From the NCBI GenBank assembly GCA_910585155.1, contig CAJUEC010000006.1, forward strand, positions 1 through 64,000: a DNA stretch of 64,000 nt, in the 5' to 3' direction. Under the pieces are notes generated by a model. The model had not been told where the DNA came from and made no database searches. It was given only the letters and a program-made list of their open reading frames with translations. Shown piece after piece: positions 32,454 to 40,794 of this stretch. This DNA is from an uncultured Oscillospiraceae bacterium. Lineage in GTDB: Bacteria > Bacillota > Clostridia > Oscillospirales > Oscillospiraceae. Both the position numbers and the translations under genes were made by a program. The number at the start of each line of letters is the position of its first letter. The first letter of the stretch is position 1.

Positions 32454-33587
32454 ATGTTTCGTGTGATCAAGACGGAGGGCAGGGCGCGCCGGGGGGAATT
32501 TACCTGCCCCCACGGCACCGTGCAGACCCCGGTATTTATGAATGTGGGCACCCAGGGGGCCATCAAGGGAGGGCTGTCCGCCTTCGACTTGAAGGACATC
32601 GGCTGCCAAATTGAGCTGTCCAACACCTACCACCTCCACCTGCGCCCCGGGGACGAGGTGGTGCGGCAGCTGGGGGGGCTGCACCGGTTCATGCGGTGGG
32701 ACGGGCCCATGCTCACCGACTCCGGCGGCTTCCAGGTGTTCTCCCTGGCGGGACTGCGGAAGATCACCGAGGAGGGGGTCACCTTCTCCTCCCACATCGA
32801 CGGAAAACGGATCTTCATGGGGCCGGAGGAGTCCATGGCCATCCAATCCAACTTGGGCAGCGACGTGGCCATGGCCTTTGACGAATGTGTGGAGAACCCC
32901 GCCCCCTACGATTACGCCAAGGCCTCCTGTGAGCGCACTCTGCGCTGGCTGGAGCGGTGCAAGGCGGCCCATGACAGGCTGAACGCCTTACCCGGCTGCG
33001 TGAACCCGGGGCAGGTGCTGTTCGGCATCAACCAGGGGGCCACCTATGAGGACCTGCGGGTGTGGCACATGAAGGAGACGGCCAAAATCGACTGCGGCGG
33101 CTACGCCATCGGCGGCCTGGCCGTCGGTGAGCCCACCGAGGTGATGTACCGGATCATCGAGGCGGTGGAGCCCCACATGCCTGTGGACAGGCCCCGGTAT
33201 CTCATGGGGGTGGGCACACCCTCCAACATCATCGAGGCGGTGGCCCGGGGGGTGGACTTTTTCGACTGTGTCATGCCCGCGCGCAATGCCCGGCACGGAA
33301 AGCTGTTCACCTGGAGCGGGGCGCTGAACCTGAAGAACGAGCGCTTCAAGCTGGATGAGCGGCCCATCGACCCCAGCTGCGGCTGCCCGGTGTGCCGCAA
33401 TTTCTCCCGGGCCTACCTCCGCCACCTGTTTGTGGCGGGGGAGATGCTGGCCATGCGGCTGGCGGTGATGCACAACCTGTATTTTTACAACGATCTGGTG
33501 CGGCGCATTCGGGATGCCCTGGACGCGGGGCAGTTTGCGGCCTTCCGGGGGGAGCACGCCCAGCGGCTGGCAGGCAGAGCGGACTGA
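32454..33587 (+). CDS. tgt: tRNA-guanine(34) transglycosylase
   Basis: A 377-residue enzyme that replaces G34 in tRNAs for Tyr, His, Asp and Asn by a queuosine precursor. MLTDSGGFQVFSL (first aspartate), GGLAVGEP, GVDFFDCVMPARNARHG (nucleophile region) and the zinc site CGCPVCRNFSRAYLRHLF are all present. GAGGAGGAAG precedes the ATG. No queuosine biosynthesis genes are nearby; pairing with yajC downstream is common in bacteria. Confidence 0.96.
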   Translation: MFRVIKTEGRARRGEFTCPHGTVQTPVFMNVGTQGAIKGGLSAFDLKDIGCQIELSNTYHLHLRPGDEVVRQLGGLHRFMRWDGPMLTDSGGFQVFSLAGLRKITEEGVTFSSHIDGKRIFMGPEESMAIQSNLGSDVAMAFDECVENPAPYDYAKASCERTLRWLERCKAAHDRLNALPGCVNPGQVLFGINQGATYEDLRVWHMKETAKIDCGGYAIGGLAVGEPTEVMYRIIEAVEPHMPVDRPRYLMGVGTPSNIIEAVARGVDFFDCVMPARNARHGKLFTWSGALNLKNERFKLDERPIDPSCGCPVCRNFSRAYLRHLFVAGEMLAMRLAVMHNLYFYNDLVRRIRDALDAGQFAAFRGEHAQRLAGRAD

Positions 33588-33614
33588 GGGACGTGAAGTT
33601 TTTTGAAAAAAGGC

Positions 33615-33643
33615 TTGTCTTTGTCAGGTTTTTCCGCTATAAT
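33615..33643 (+). promoter_or_regulatory. Promoter of yajC
   Basis: TTGTCT (33615-33620) and TATAAT (33638-33643) are 17 bases apart. Confidence 0.65.
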
Positions 33644-33692
33644 GCTTTTATTGCCGTAAGCCAGCCAACAATGAGACATAGGAGGAACAACC

Positions 33693-34061
33693 ATGCTTAA
33701 ACTGTCTGCCGCCGCCGCTGCTGGGGGCGGGTCTATGATCCCGTCGATGCTGATGATTGTCGCCATGGTGGGCGTTTTCTATTTCATGCTCATCCGGCCG
33801 GAGAACAAGAAGAAAAAAGCCGCCGACGAGATGCGCAGCAGCTTGAAGGTGGGGGATACCATCACCACCATCGGGGGGATTGTGGGCACCATCTGCGCGG
33901 TGAAGGAGCAGACCGTGGTGATGGAGACCGGCGCGGACCGGGTGCGCGTCGAGTTCACCAAGTGGGCCATCTCCAGCAAGGGAACCCAGAGCACGGAGGA
34001 CGCGCCCGCCCCGGAGAAAGAGGAGAAAAAAGAGAAGAAGGATAAGAAGGCCGACAAGTGA
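33693..34061 (+). CDS. yajC: Preprotein translocase accessory subunit YajC
   Basis: A 122-residue protein with one membrane helix (about 8-30, GGGSMIPSMLMIVAMVGVFYFMLI) followed by the family segment RPENKKKKAADEMRSSLKVGDTITTIGGIVGTI. The lysine/glutamate-rich tail is unstructured. YajC assists SecDF in protein export. AGGAGGAA precedes the ATG. It lies 105 bases after tgt, with its own promoter. Confidence 0.93.
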   Translation: MLKLSAAAAAGGGSMIPSMLMIVAMVGVFYFMLIRPENKKKKAADEMRSSLKVGDTITTIGGIVGTICAVKEQTVVMETGADRVRVEFTKWAISSKGTQSTEDAPAPEKEEKKEKKDKKADK

Positions 34062-34080
34062 CCTGACGCCGTGGAATGAC

Positions 34081-34131
34081 AAGCACCCCTTTTGCATATG
34101 GTATAGAAACCATGTGAAAGGGGTGCTTTTT
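34081..34131 (+). promoter_or_regulatory. Terminator-like hairpin that includes the next gene's ribosome site
   Basis: Arms 34081-34092 and 34117-34128 pair perfectly over 12 bp, extended by CATATGG with CCATGTG, and are followed by TTTTT (34127-34131). The ribosome site AAGGGG (34118-34123) of the next gene lies in the 3' arm and the ATG starts at 34132, directly after the T run. It can act as terminator of yajC and as a block on translation. Confidence 0.75.
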
Positions 34132-34554
34132 ATGGGGAAGACGGAGGCGCAGGGGACCAACGCGGTGCAGATGGCTACGGGGGTGGTCCTGGGCGGCCTG
34201 CTGGCCCTGGGGGTGGAGCTGATCGTCCTGCTTTTGGGGTCTGTGGCGGTGTCCAACGGCATTTTGAAGGAGGACGCCGCGCCCCAGCTGACGGCGGCCG
34301 CCTGTGTGCTGGGCTGCTTCATCGGCGGCCTGCTGGCCTGCGCCCGTTGGAAATCCCGGCGGCTGCTGGGCGGGCTGGCCGCGGGGGCGGTGTGCTATCT
34401 GCTGATTTTGGCGGTGGGCCTGCTGATGAGCGACGCGCTGGAGCTGGGGGGCCAGGCCCTCATCGAGCTGGCGGGCTGCTTGTGCGGCGGCGCGCTGGCG
34501 GGCATGCTGGGGGGCATGAGGAAAAAGAAGCGGTCCGCGCCGCGGAAAAAATAG
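34132..34554 (+). CDS. TIGR04086 family membrane protein
   Basis: A 140-residue protein with four hydrophobic segments (starting MATGVVLGGLLALGVELIVLLLG) and a basic C-terminus (RKKKRSAPRKK). Genes of this family regularly follow yajC in Clostridia; the function is unknown. ATG 34132 is chosen over GTG 34114 because AAGGGG lies 8 bases upstream; GTG 34114 lies within the hairpin stem. Translation may be controlled by the hairpin at 34081-34131. Confidence 0.8.
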   Translation: MGKTEAQGTNAVQMATGVVLGGLLALGVELIVLLLGSVAVSNGILKEDAAPQLTAAACVLGCFIGGLLACARWKSRRLLGGLAAGAVCYLLILAVGLLMSDALELGGQALIELAGCLCGGALAGMLGGMRKKKRSAPRKK

Positions 34555-34658
34555 CGCGTCACAGTGAGGAGACTGGCGAAAAAGATCCGCAAAACACCTA
34601 ATCAGTGCTTCCTTAAGTCCAATTGTGGGAATGACATAGAGATATGGCGGAGAAACAC

Positions 34659-34687
34659 TTGACAAAAGGGAGCAAAGTATCTATAAT
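34659..34687 (+). promoter_or_regulatory. Consensus promoter of greA-lysS
   Basis: TTGACA (34659-34664) and TATAAT (34682-34687) are exact consensus hexamers with a 17-base spacer. The leader contains a GCCCGCC...GGCGGGC stem around 34715-34731. Confidence 0.9.
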
Positions 34688-34782
34688 TCTATAGAACAAC
34701 TGTTGCGACTGATCGCCCGCCCAGCGGGCGGCAGTCTCTGCCCCTGCCGCTGGAACCGGCGGGGAGAAAGGATGAGACAAAG

Positions 34783-35256
34783 ATGGCCAAGGAATACAAG
34801 CTGAGCGCCGAGCGCCTGGAGGAACTGAAAAAAGAGCTGGTCTATCTCAAGACCGTGCGGGAGAAAGAGGTGGCCGACCTGATCAAGGAGGCCCGCTCCT
34901 TTGGCGACCTGTCGGAGAACAGCGAGTACGACGAGGCGAAAAATGAGCAGGGCAAGCTGTACTCCCGCATCGCCGAGGTGGAAAATATCCTGTCCAACTG
35001 CGTGGTGATCGAGGAGCGCGCCGACGACACCGATACAGTGCGCATGGGCAGCCGCATCACCGTGCGGGATGCGGTCAGCGGCGAGGAGGAGACCTACCAG
35101 GTGGTGGGCTCCCAGGAGGCCGACCCCATGAACGGCCGCATTTCGGAGGAGTCCCCCTTTGGCAGGGCCCTGCTGGGCAAGGCCATCGGCGAGATCGCCG
35201 TGGTGGAGGCCCCCGCGGGCAACATTGAGTACGAGGTGGTCGCCATCCAGCGGTGA
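34783..35256 (+). CDS. greA: Transcription elongation factor GreA
   Basis: A 157-residue cleavage factor that rescues backtracked RNA polymerase. The coiled-coil N-terminus carries the active acidic tip in ARSFGDLSENSEYDEAKNEQ, and the C-terminal domain ends with SPFGRALLGKAIGEIAVVEAPAG. GGAGAAAGG is upstream. Coupled downstream to lysS, a frequent Firmicutes pairing. Confidence 0.97.
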   Translation: MAKEYKLSAERLEELKKELVYLKTVREKEVADLIKEARSFGDLSENSEYDEAKNEQGKLYSRIAEVENILSNCVVIEERADDTDTVRMGSRITVRDAVSGEEETYQVVGSQEADPMNGRISEESPFGRALLGKAIGEIAVVEAPAGNIEYEVVAIQR

Positions 35257-35290
35257 GGGCGTCCAGCGGTATACAAAGGAGAGAGTGTCA

Positions 35291-36799
35291 ATGTCTGATC
35301 AGAACAACCAGCAGCAGCCCGCCCAGGAGGAGCCCTCCCTGTCCGAGCTGCTTCAGATCCGCCGGGACAAGCTGACCGCCCTGCGGGAGCAGGGACAGGA
35401 CCCGTTTGTCATCACCAAATTCCACGTCACCCATCACAGCGATGAGGTGAAGGACCGCTTCGAGGAGCTGGAGGGCCAGAATGTCCGGCTGGCCGGCCGC
35501 CTGATGAGCAAGCGGGGGATGGGCAAGGCGGTGTTCTCCGACCTCCAGGACGGGGCGGGCCGCATCCAGCTCTATGTCCGCATCGACGATGTGGGGGAGG
35601 AGGCCCTGGCCGCCTTCAAGAAGTACGACATCGGCGACATCGTGGGCGCGGAGGGCGAGGTGTTCCGCACCAAGCGGGGGGAGATCTCCATTAAGGCCAG
35701 GACCATCACCCTGCTGTCAAAGTCCCTGCTGCCCCTGCCGGAGAAGTTCCACGGCCTCACCGACGTGGAGACCCGCTGCCGCCAGCGGTATGTGGACCTC
35801 ATCGTCAATCCTGACGTGAAGCGCAATTTCATCGTCCGCTCCCAGTTCATCAAGCACGTCCGGGACTTCATGGACGCCCGCGGCTTCATGGAGGTGGAGA
35901 CCCCGGTGCTCAACACCATCTCCGGCGGCGCCACCGCCCGGCCCTTCATCACTCATCACAACACCCTGGACATCGACATGTACATGCGCATTGCCACCGA
36001 GCTGCCCCTGAAGCGGCTGATTGTGGGCGGCCTGGAGCGGGTGTACGAGATGGGCCGCATCTTCCGTAACGAGGGCATGGACAACCGGCACAACCCGGAG
36101 TTCACCACCATCGAGCTGTATCAGGCCTATGCCGACTTCAGCGACATGATGGACCTGTTTGAGGACCTGCTGTCCTCCGCCGCCCAGAAGATTCTGGGCA
36201 CCTATCAGGTAGAGTGGCAGGGGGAGCAGATCGACCTCACCCCCGGCTGGCCCCGCCTGCCCATGCACGAGGCGGTGAAGCAGCACACCGGCCTGGACTT
36301 TATGGCCATCACGTCCGACGAGGAGGCGGTGGCCGCCGCCAAGTCCATCGGCGTGGAGCTGCCGGAGACGGCGGACAAGACCTGGGGCAACGCCCTGTAC
36401 GAGGTGTTTGACCAGCGGGTGGAAGGCAAGCTCATCCAGCCCACCTTTATCACCATGCACCCGGTGGACGTGTCCCCGCTGGCCAAGCGCTCCCCGTCGG
36501 ACCCCCGGCTCACCGAGCGGTTTGAGCTGTTCATCTGCCGCAGCGAGATGGGTAACGCCTTCTCCGAGCTCAACGACCCCATCGACCAGCGCCAGCGCTT
36601 CCAGAAGCAGGTGGAGCTCCGGGCCAAGGGGGACGACGAGGCGGGCATGATGGACGAGGACTTCCTCACCGCCCTGGAGTACGGCATGCCCCCCACCGGC
36701 GGGCTGGGGATCGGCATCGACCGGTGCGTCATGCTGCTCACCAACAACGACTCCATTCGGGAGGTCCTGCTCTTCCCCACGATGAAGCCGCTGGACTGA
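35291..36799 (+). CDS. lysS: Lysine-tRNA ligase (class II)
   Basis: A 502-residue class II synthetase. An OB-fold anticodon domain (about 60-170, VRLAGRLMSKRGMGKAVFSD) precedes the catalytic core: motif 2 GGLERVYEMGRIFRNEGMD and motif 3 GGLGIGIDRCVMLLT. ATG 35291 follows AAAGGAGAGAG; the frame extends upstream into greA out of phase. The first 15 residues are glutamine-rich and dispensable-looking. Transcribed from the greA promoter. Confidence 0.97.
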   Translation: MSDQNNQQQPAQEEPSLSELLQIRRDKLTALREQGQDPFVITKFHVTHHSDEVKDRFEELEGQNVRLAGRLMSKRGMGKAVFSDLQDGAGRIQLYVRIDDVGEEALAAFKKYDIGDIVGAEGEVFRTKRGEISIKARTITLLSKSLLPLPEKFHGLTDVETRCRQRYVDLIVNPDVKRNFIVRSQFIKHVRDFMDARGFMEVETPVLNTISGGATARPFITHHNTLDIDMYMRIATELPLKRLIVGGLERVYEMGRIFRNEGMDNRHNPEFTTIELYQAYADFSDMMDLFEDLLSSAAQKILGTYQVEWQGEQIDLTPGWPRLPMHEAVKQHTGLDFMAITSDEEAVAAAKSIGVELPETADKTWGNALYEVFDQRVEGKLIQPTFITMHPVDVSPLAKRSPSDPRLTERFELFICRSEMGNAFSELNDPIDQRQRFQKQVELRAKGDDEAGMMDEDFLTALEYGMPPTGGLGIGIDRCVMLLTNNDSIREVLLFPTMKPLD

Positions 36800-36850
36800 T
36801 TTTAGTTTGGAAATGGTTTCGCCGGTAGGGAAAACAGTTAAAAGGTGAAA

Positions 36851-36888
36851 AGAAGGCCCCACGGATTTTATCCGTGGGGCCTTCTTTG
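36851..36888 (+). terminator. Terminator of greA-lysS
   Basis: A 15-bp stem (36851-36865 with 36871-36885), T-rich loop and TTTG tail. It may also end the convergent DUF2200-ilv transcript. Confidence 0.85.
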
Positions 36889-36931
36889 ATACCTCGGACT
36901 TGACAGGGCAGTGGGCTCTGTGGAGATCTGG

Positions 36932-37282
36932 TCACCCCCGCAGAATTTTTTCCATTGGCTTTCCCTTTGCCAGCTCGTCGATCAGCTTGTCCAGATAACG
37001 GATTTCCCGCATCAGCGGGTCCTGAACCTCCTCCACCCGGACGCCGCAGACCACGCCCCGGATCAGCGTCCGGTTCGGGTTGAGCTGGGGGGCGCTGAGG
37101 AAGAACTCTCCGTATGGGACGCTGGAGGAGCGGAGGAGCGCCAACTGTTCCGCGCTGTACCCCGTCATCCAGCAGATGACCTGGTCCACCTCAGCCTGCG
37201 TCCGCCCCTTTCGGACGGCCTTGTTCAGCAGAAAGTCATAGACCTTCCCGAAATCCATCTGAAATACCTTGTCGTTGTTCAT
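36932..37282 (-). CDS. DUF2200 family protein
   Basis: A 116-residue soluble protein. MNNDKVFQMDFGKVYDFLLNKAVRKGRTQAEVDQVICWMTGY is the diagnostic start of DUF2200, and the end (VQDPLMREIRYLDKLIDELAKG) is also typical. Function unknown. GGGAG lies upstream. It lies 62 bases downstream of ilvD on the same strand, but nothing else ties it to amino acid synthesis. Confidence 0.88.
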   Translation of the reverse strand: MNNDKVFQMDFGKVYDFLLNKAVRKGRTQAEVDQVICWMTGYSAEQLALLRSSSVPYGEFFLSAPQLNPNRTLIRGVVCGVRVEEVQDPLMREIRYLDKLIDELAKGKPMEKILRG

Positions 37283-37344
37283 CGTCTACGCTCCCAGCCA
37301 TGATATCGCAGTTTCTCCCACGTGAATGCTGTCTGGCGTCTGGA

Positions 37345-39006
37345 TCATTCCAGCACCGCCCCCCGGGCGGCGGAGGTGACCAGCTTGGCGTACCGGGCCA
37401 GGTAACCGGTCTTGATCTTCGGCTCGGGGCAGGTCCAGGCGGCCCGGCGGGCGGCAAGCGTCTCCTCGTCCGCCAGCAGCTGGATGGAGCAGGTGGGGAT
37501 GTCGATGGCGATCTGGTCGCCCTCCTCCACCAGGGCGATGGGGCCGCCCTGGGCGGCCTCGGGGCAGACGTGGCCGATGGAGGCCCCCCGGGTGGCCCCG
37601 GAGAACCGGCCGTCGGTGATCAGGGCCACCGACTCCCCCAGCCCCATGCCGCAGATGGCGGAGGTGGGGTTGAGCATCTCCCGCATCCCGGGGCCGCCCT
37701 TGGGGCCCTCGTAGCGGATGACCACCACGTCGCCGGCGTGGATTTTGCCGGCATAGATGGCCTCGATGGCCTCCTCCTCGGAGTTGAACACCCGGGCGGG
37801 GCCCTGGTGGCGCATCATCTCCGGGGCCACGGCGGAGCGCTTTACCACACAGCCCTCGGGGGCCAGATTGCCCTTGAGGACGGCGATGCCGCCGTCGGGG
37901 GAGTAGGGGGTGTCGATGGGACGGATGAGGTTGTGGTCCCGGTTGACCACGCCCTCCAGGTTCTCCGCCAGGGTCCTGCCGGTGCAGGTCATGACGCTGG
38001 TGTCCAGCAGGCCCTTCTTGTTTAGCTCCATCATCACGGCGTGGACGCCGCCCGCCCCCTCCAGGTCCTCCATATAGGTGTCCCCGGCAGGGGCCAGGTG
38101 GCACAGGTTGGGGGTCTTGGAGGAGATCTCGTTGGACAGGTCCAGGTCCAGCTCAATGCCGCACTCGTGGGCGATGGCGGGGAGGTGGAGCATGGTGTTG
38201 GTGGAGCAGCCCAGGGCCATGTCCACGGTCTCGGCGTTGTGGAAGGCGGCGGGGGTCATAATGTCCCGGGGCTTGATGTCTTTTTTGACCAGTTCCATGA
38301 TCTGCATCCCGGCGTGCTTGGCCAGCCGCAGCCGGGCGGACCACACGGCGGGGATGGTGCCGTTGCCCCGCAGGCCCATGCCGATGGCCTCGGTGAGGCA
38401 GTTCATGGAGTTGGCGGTGTACATGCCCGAGCAGGAGCCGCAGGTGGGGCAGGCGGCGTTCTCGTACTCCTCCACCCCCGCCTCGTCCAGCTTGCCGGCG
38501 TAGTAGCCGCCCACGGCCTCAAACATATGGGACAGGCAGGTGCGCCGCCCATCGTTGAGCCTGCCCGCCAGCATGGGACCGCCGGAGCAGAAGATGGTGG
38601 GGATGTTCACCCGGGCGGCGGCCATCAGCAGGCCGGGGACGTTTTTATCGCAGTTGGGGATCATCACCAGGCCGTCGAACTGGTGGGCCATGGCCATGGC
38701 CTCGGTGGAGTCGGCGATGAGGTCCCGGGTGACCAGGGAGTATTTCATGCCCACGTGGCCCATGGCGATGCCGTCGCACACGGCGATGGCGGGGAACTCG
38801 ATGGGGGTGCCCCCGGCGGCGCGCACGCCTGCCTTGACCGCCTCGGCGATCTTGTCCAGGTTCATGTGGCCGGGGACAATCTCGTTATAGGAGCACACCA
38901 CGCCGATGAGGGGGCGCTCCAGCTCTTCCCGGGTGTAGCCCAGGGCGTAGAACAGGGAGCGGTTGGGGGCGGTGGGCACGCCTTTTTTCACGTTGTCGGA
39001 ACGCAT
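37345..39006 (-). CDS. ilvD: Dihydroxy-acid dehydratase
   Basis: A 553-residue Fe-S enzyme that makes 2-oxo acids in valine, leucine and isoleucine synthesis. Cluster-binding cysteines are seen in NCDKNVPGLLMAAAR and CPTCGSCSGMYTANSMNCL; the C-terminus has GRFSGATRGASIGHVCPEAA. AAAGGAG lies 9 bases before the ATG. It is the last biosynthetic gene of the ilvB-ilvN-ilvC-ilvD row, 63 bases after ilvC. Confidence 0.97.
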   Translation of the reverse strand: MRSDNVKKGVPTAPNRSLFYALGYTREELERPLIGVVCSYNEIVPGHMNLDKIAEAVKAGVRAAGGTPIEFPAIAVCDGIAMGHVGMKYSLVTRDLIADSTEAMAMAHQFDGLVMIPNCDKNVPGLLMAAARVNIPTIFCSGGPMLAGRLNDGRRTCLSHMFEAVGGYYAGKLDEAGVEEYENAACPTCGSCSGMYTANSMNCLTEAIGMGLRGNGTIPAVWSARLRLAKHAGMQIMELVKKDIKPRDIMTPAAFHNAETVDMALGCSTNTMLHLPAIAHECGIELDLDLSNEISSKTPNLCHLAPAGDTYMEDLEGAGGVHAVMMELNKKGLLDTSVMTCTGRTLAENLEGVVNRDHNLIRPIDTPYSPDGGIAVLKGNLAPEGCVVKRSAVAPEMMRHQGPARVFNSEEEAIEAIYAGKIHAGDVVVIRYEGPKGGPGMREMLNPTSAICGMGLGESVALITDGRFSGATRGASIGHVCPEAAQGGPIALVEEGDQIAIDIPTCSIQLLADEETLAARRAAWTCPEPKIKTGYLARYAKLVTSAARGAVLE

Positions 39007-39026
39007 AGCGCAAGTCTCCTTTATGG

Positions 39027-39053
39027 GAAGTCCCCGGCTATGCCGGGGACTTC
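39027..39053 (-). other. Intercistronic hairpin between ilvC and ilvD
   Basis: A 12-bp perfect stem (39027-39038 with 39042-39053) without a U tract on the minus strand. It is more likely an mRNA-stabilising or processing site than a terminator. Confidence 0.6.
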
Positions 39054-39069
39054 TGGCGTTATTTGGTGC

Positions 39070-40089
39070 TTAGTTGGAGGCGGTGTCCAGGTCGGAATCG
39101 CCGCCCCAGATCATGTTCTTGCGCAGCTCGCCGCCCACGATCTCCATCTGGTGCTTCTTGAGCTGCTGGCGCTTGGAGTTGAAGAAGGTGCGGCCGTTCT
39201 TGTTCTCCGCGATCCACTTGCCCGCGAAGGTGCCATCCTGGATGTCGGACAGCACCGCGCGCATACGGGCCTTGGTCTCCTCGTGAGGGATGACCCGGGG
39301 GCCGCTGACGTACTCGCCGAACTCGGCGGTGTCAGAGATGGAGAAGTTCATGGCCGCCACGCCGCCCTTGTTGATCAGGTCGATGATCAGCTTCATCTCG
39401 TGGATACACTCGAAGTAGGCGTTCTCCGGCTCGTACCCAGCCTCCACCAGCACCTCGAAGCCGCAGCGCATCAGGTCCACCACGCCGCCGCACAGCACGG
39501 TCTGCTCACCGAAGAGGTCGGTCTCGGTCTCGTCGTGGAAGGTGGTCTCCATCACGCCGGCGCGGGCGCCGCCGATGCCCGCGATGTAGGCCAGGGCGAT
39601 CTGATAGGCGTGGCCGGTGGCGTCCTGCTCCACCGCCACCAGGCAGGGCACGCCCTTGCCGGCCACGTAGGTGGAGCGCACGGTGTGGCCCGGGCCCTTG
39701 GGGGCGGCCATGAACACGTCCACCCCGGCGGGGGGGACGATCTGCTGGTAGCGGATGTTGAAGCCGTGGGCGAAGGCCAGGGCCTTGCCCTCGGTCATAT
39801 AGGGGGCGATGTCCTTCTTGTACACCTCGGCCTGGACCTCGTCATTGATCAGCATCATCACGATGTCCGCCCACTGGGCGGCGGCGGGGACGGTCTTCAC
39901 CGCCAGCCCGGCGGCTTCGGCGGCGGGCCAGCTCTTGGAGCCCTCCCGCAGGCCCACGCACACGTCGCAGCCGGAGTCCTTCAGGTTGAGGGCGTGGGCG
40001 TGGCCCTGAGAGCCGTAGCCGATGATAGCGATTTTCTTGCCCTTCAGCCAGCTCAGGTCGCAGTCTTTTTCATAATACATCTTTGCCAT
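39070..40089 (-). CDS. ilvC: Ketol-acid reductoisomerase
   Basis: A 339-residue class I enzyme that rearranges and reduces acetolactate or acetohydroxybutyrate. The nucleotide loop GYGSQGHAHALNLKDSG and the C-terminal metal-binding knot region (SDTAEFGEYVSGPRVI, ETDLFGEQTVLCGG) are present. ATG 40089 has AAGGAG 8 bases upstream. NADPH use is assumed from the family; a serine-rich loop (GLREGSKSW) in the cofactor site fits NADPH. Confidence 0.97.
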   Translation of the reverse strand: MAKMYYEKDCDLSWLKGKKIAIIGYGSQGHAHALNLKDSGCDVCVGLREGSKSWPAAEAAGLAVKTVPAAAQWADIVMMLINDEVQAEVYKKDIAPYMTEGKALAFAHGFNIRYQQIVPPAGVDVFMAAPKGPGHTVRSTYVAGKGVPCLVAVEQDATGHAYQIALAYIAGIGGARAGVMETTFHDETETDLFGEQTVLCGGVVDLMRCGFEVLVEAGYEPENAYFECIHEMKLIIDLINKGGVAAMNFSISDTAEFGEYVSGPRVIPHEETKARMRAVLSDIQDGTFAGKWIAENKNGRTFFNSKRQQLKKHQMEIVGGELRKNMIWGGDSDLDTASN

Positions 40090-40216
40090 GATAAACACTC
40101 CTTGATGATGATATTCAGCAGACTGACAGCATTCGGCTTTTGCACCAAATATCTATCAATTTGTCGCGCATATAGAGGGGGTTGGGAAGTTTTCACTTCC
40201 GTACCTGTTTGAAAGC

Positions 40217-40777
40217 TCACAAAATATTTTTGCCTAAATCGAACTCGTCCCGAACCTTATTGCTGGAATTGTTGCGGATTGTAGCCTCGCCCCGCTCCAG
40301 GGCCACCATGCCGGTGCGCACCAGCTCCAGGATGCCGAACTCAGCCAGCAGCTTTTCCAGCGCGTCGTCCTTGGACTCCTGGCCGATGATGGCTAAGGTC
40401 AGGCTCTGGGTAGATACGTCGATGATGGACGCCCGGAAGATGTTGGCGATCTGGATCACCTCATTGCGCACCTCCCGGCTCTCCGCCTTCACCTTGATGA
40501 GCACCAGCTCCCGGCGGATGGACTGCTCCGGGGGGAGCAGCCGGACAGAGTAGACGGAGAACTGCTTGCGCAGCTGATTGATGATCTGGCCGACCTGGGC
40601 CTCGCCGCACAGCACCTCAATGGTGATGCGGGACACCGCCGGGTCGTCGGTGGTGCCCACCGCTAGAGATTCGATGTTGTAGCCCTTCCGGGAGAACAGC
40701 CGGGACACCTGGCTGAGCACGCCGGCGGTGTTTTCCACCAGCACAGACAGGGTGTGGCGCTTTATGATGGTATTCAT
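40217..40777 (-). CDS. ilvN: Acetolactate synthase small (regulatory) subunit
   Basis: A 186-residue regulatory subunit with an N-terminal ACT domain (KRHTLSVLVENTAGVLSQVSRLFSRKGYNIESLAVG) that binds valine for feedback control, and a C-terminal second ACT-like domain. GGAGGGAGGAA precedes the ATG, 17 bases after ilvB. Its length is slightly above the usual 160-175. Confidence 0.96.
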   Translation of the reverse strand: MNTIIKRHTLSVLVENTAGVLSQVSRLFSRKGYNIESLAVGTTDDPAVSRITIEVLCGEAQVGQIINQLRKQFSVYSVRLLPPEQSIRRELVLIKVKAESREVRNEVIQIANIFRASIIDVSTQSLTLAIIGQESKDDALEKLLAEFGILELVRTGMVALERGEATIRNNSSNKVRDEFDLGKNIL

Positions 40778-40794
40778 GGCGTTTCCTCCCTCCC

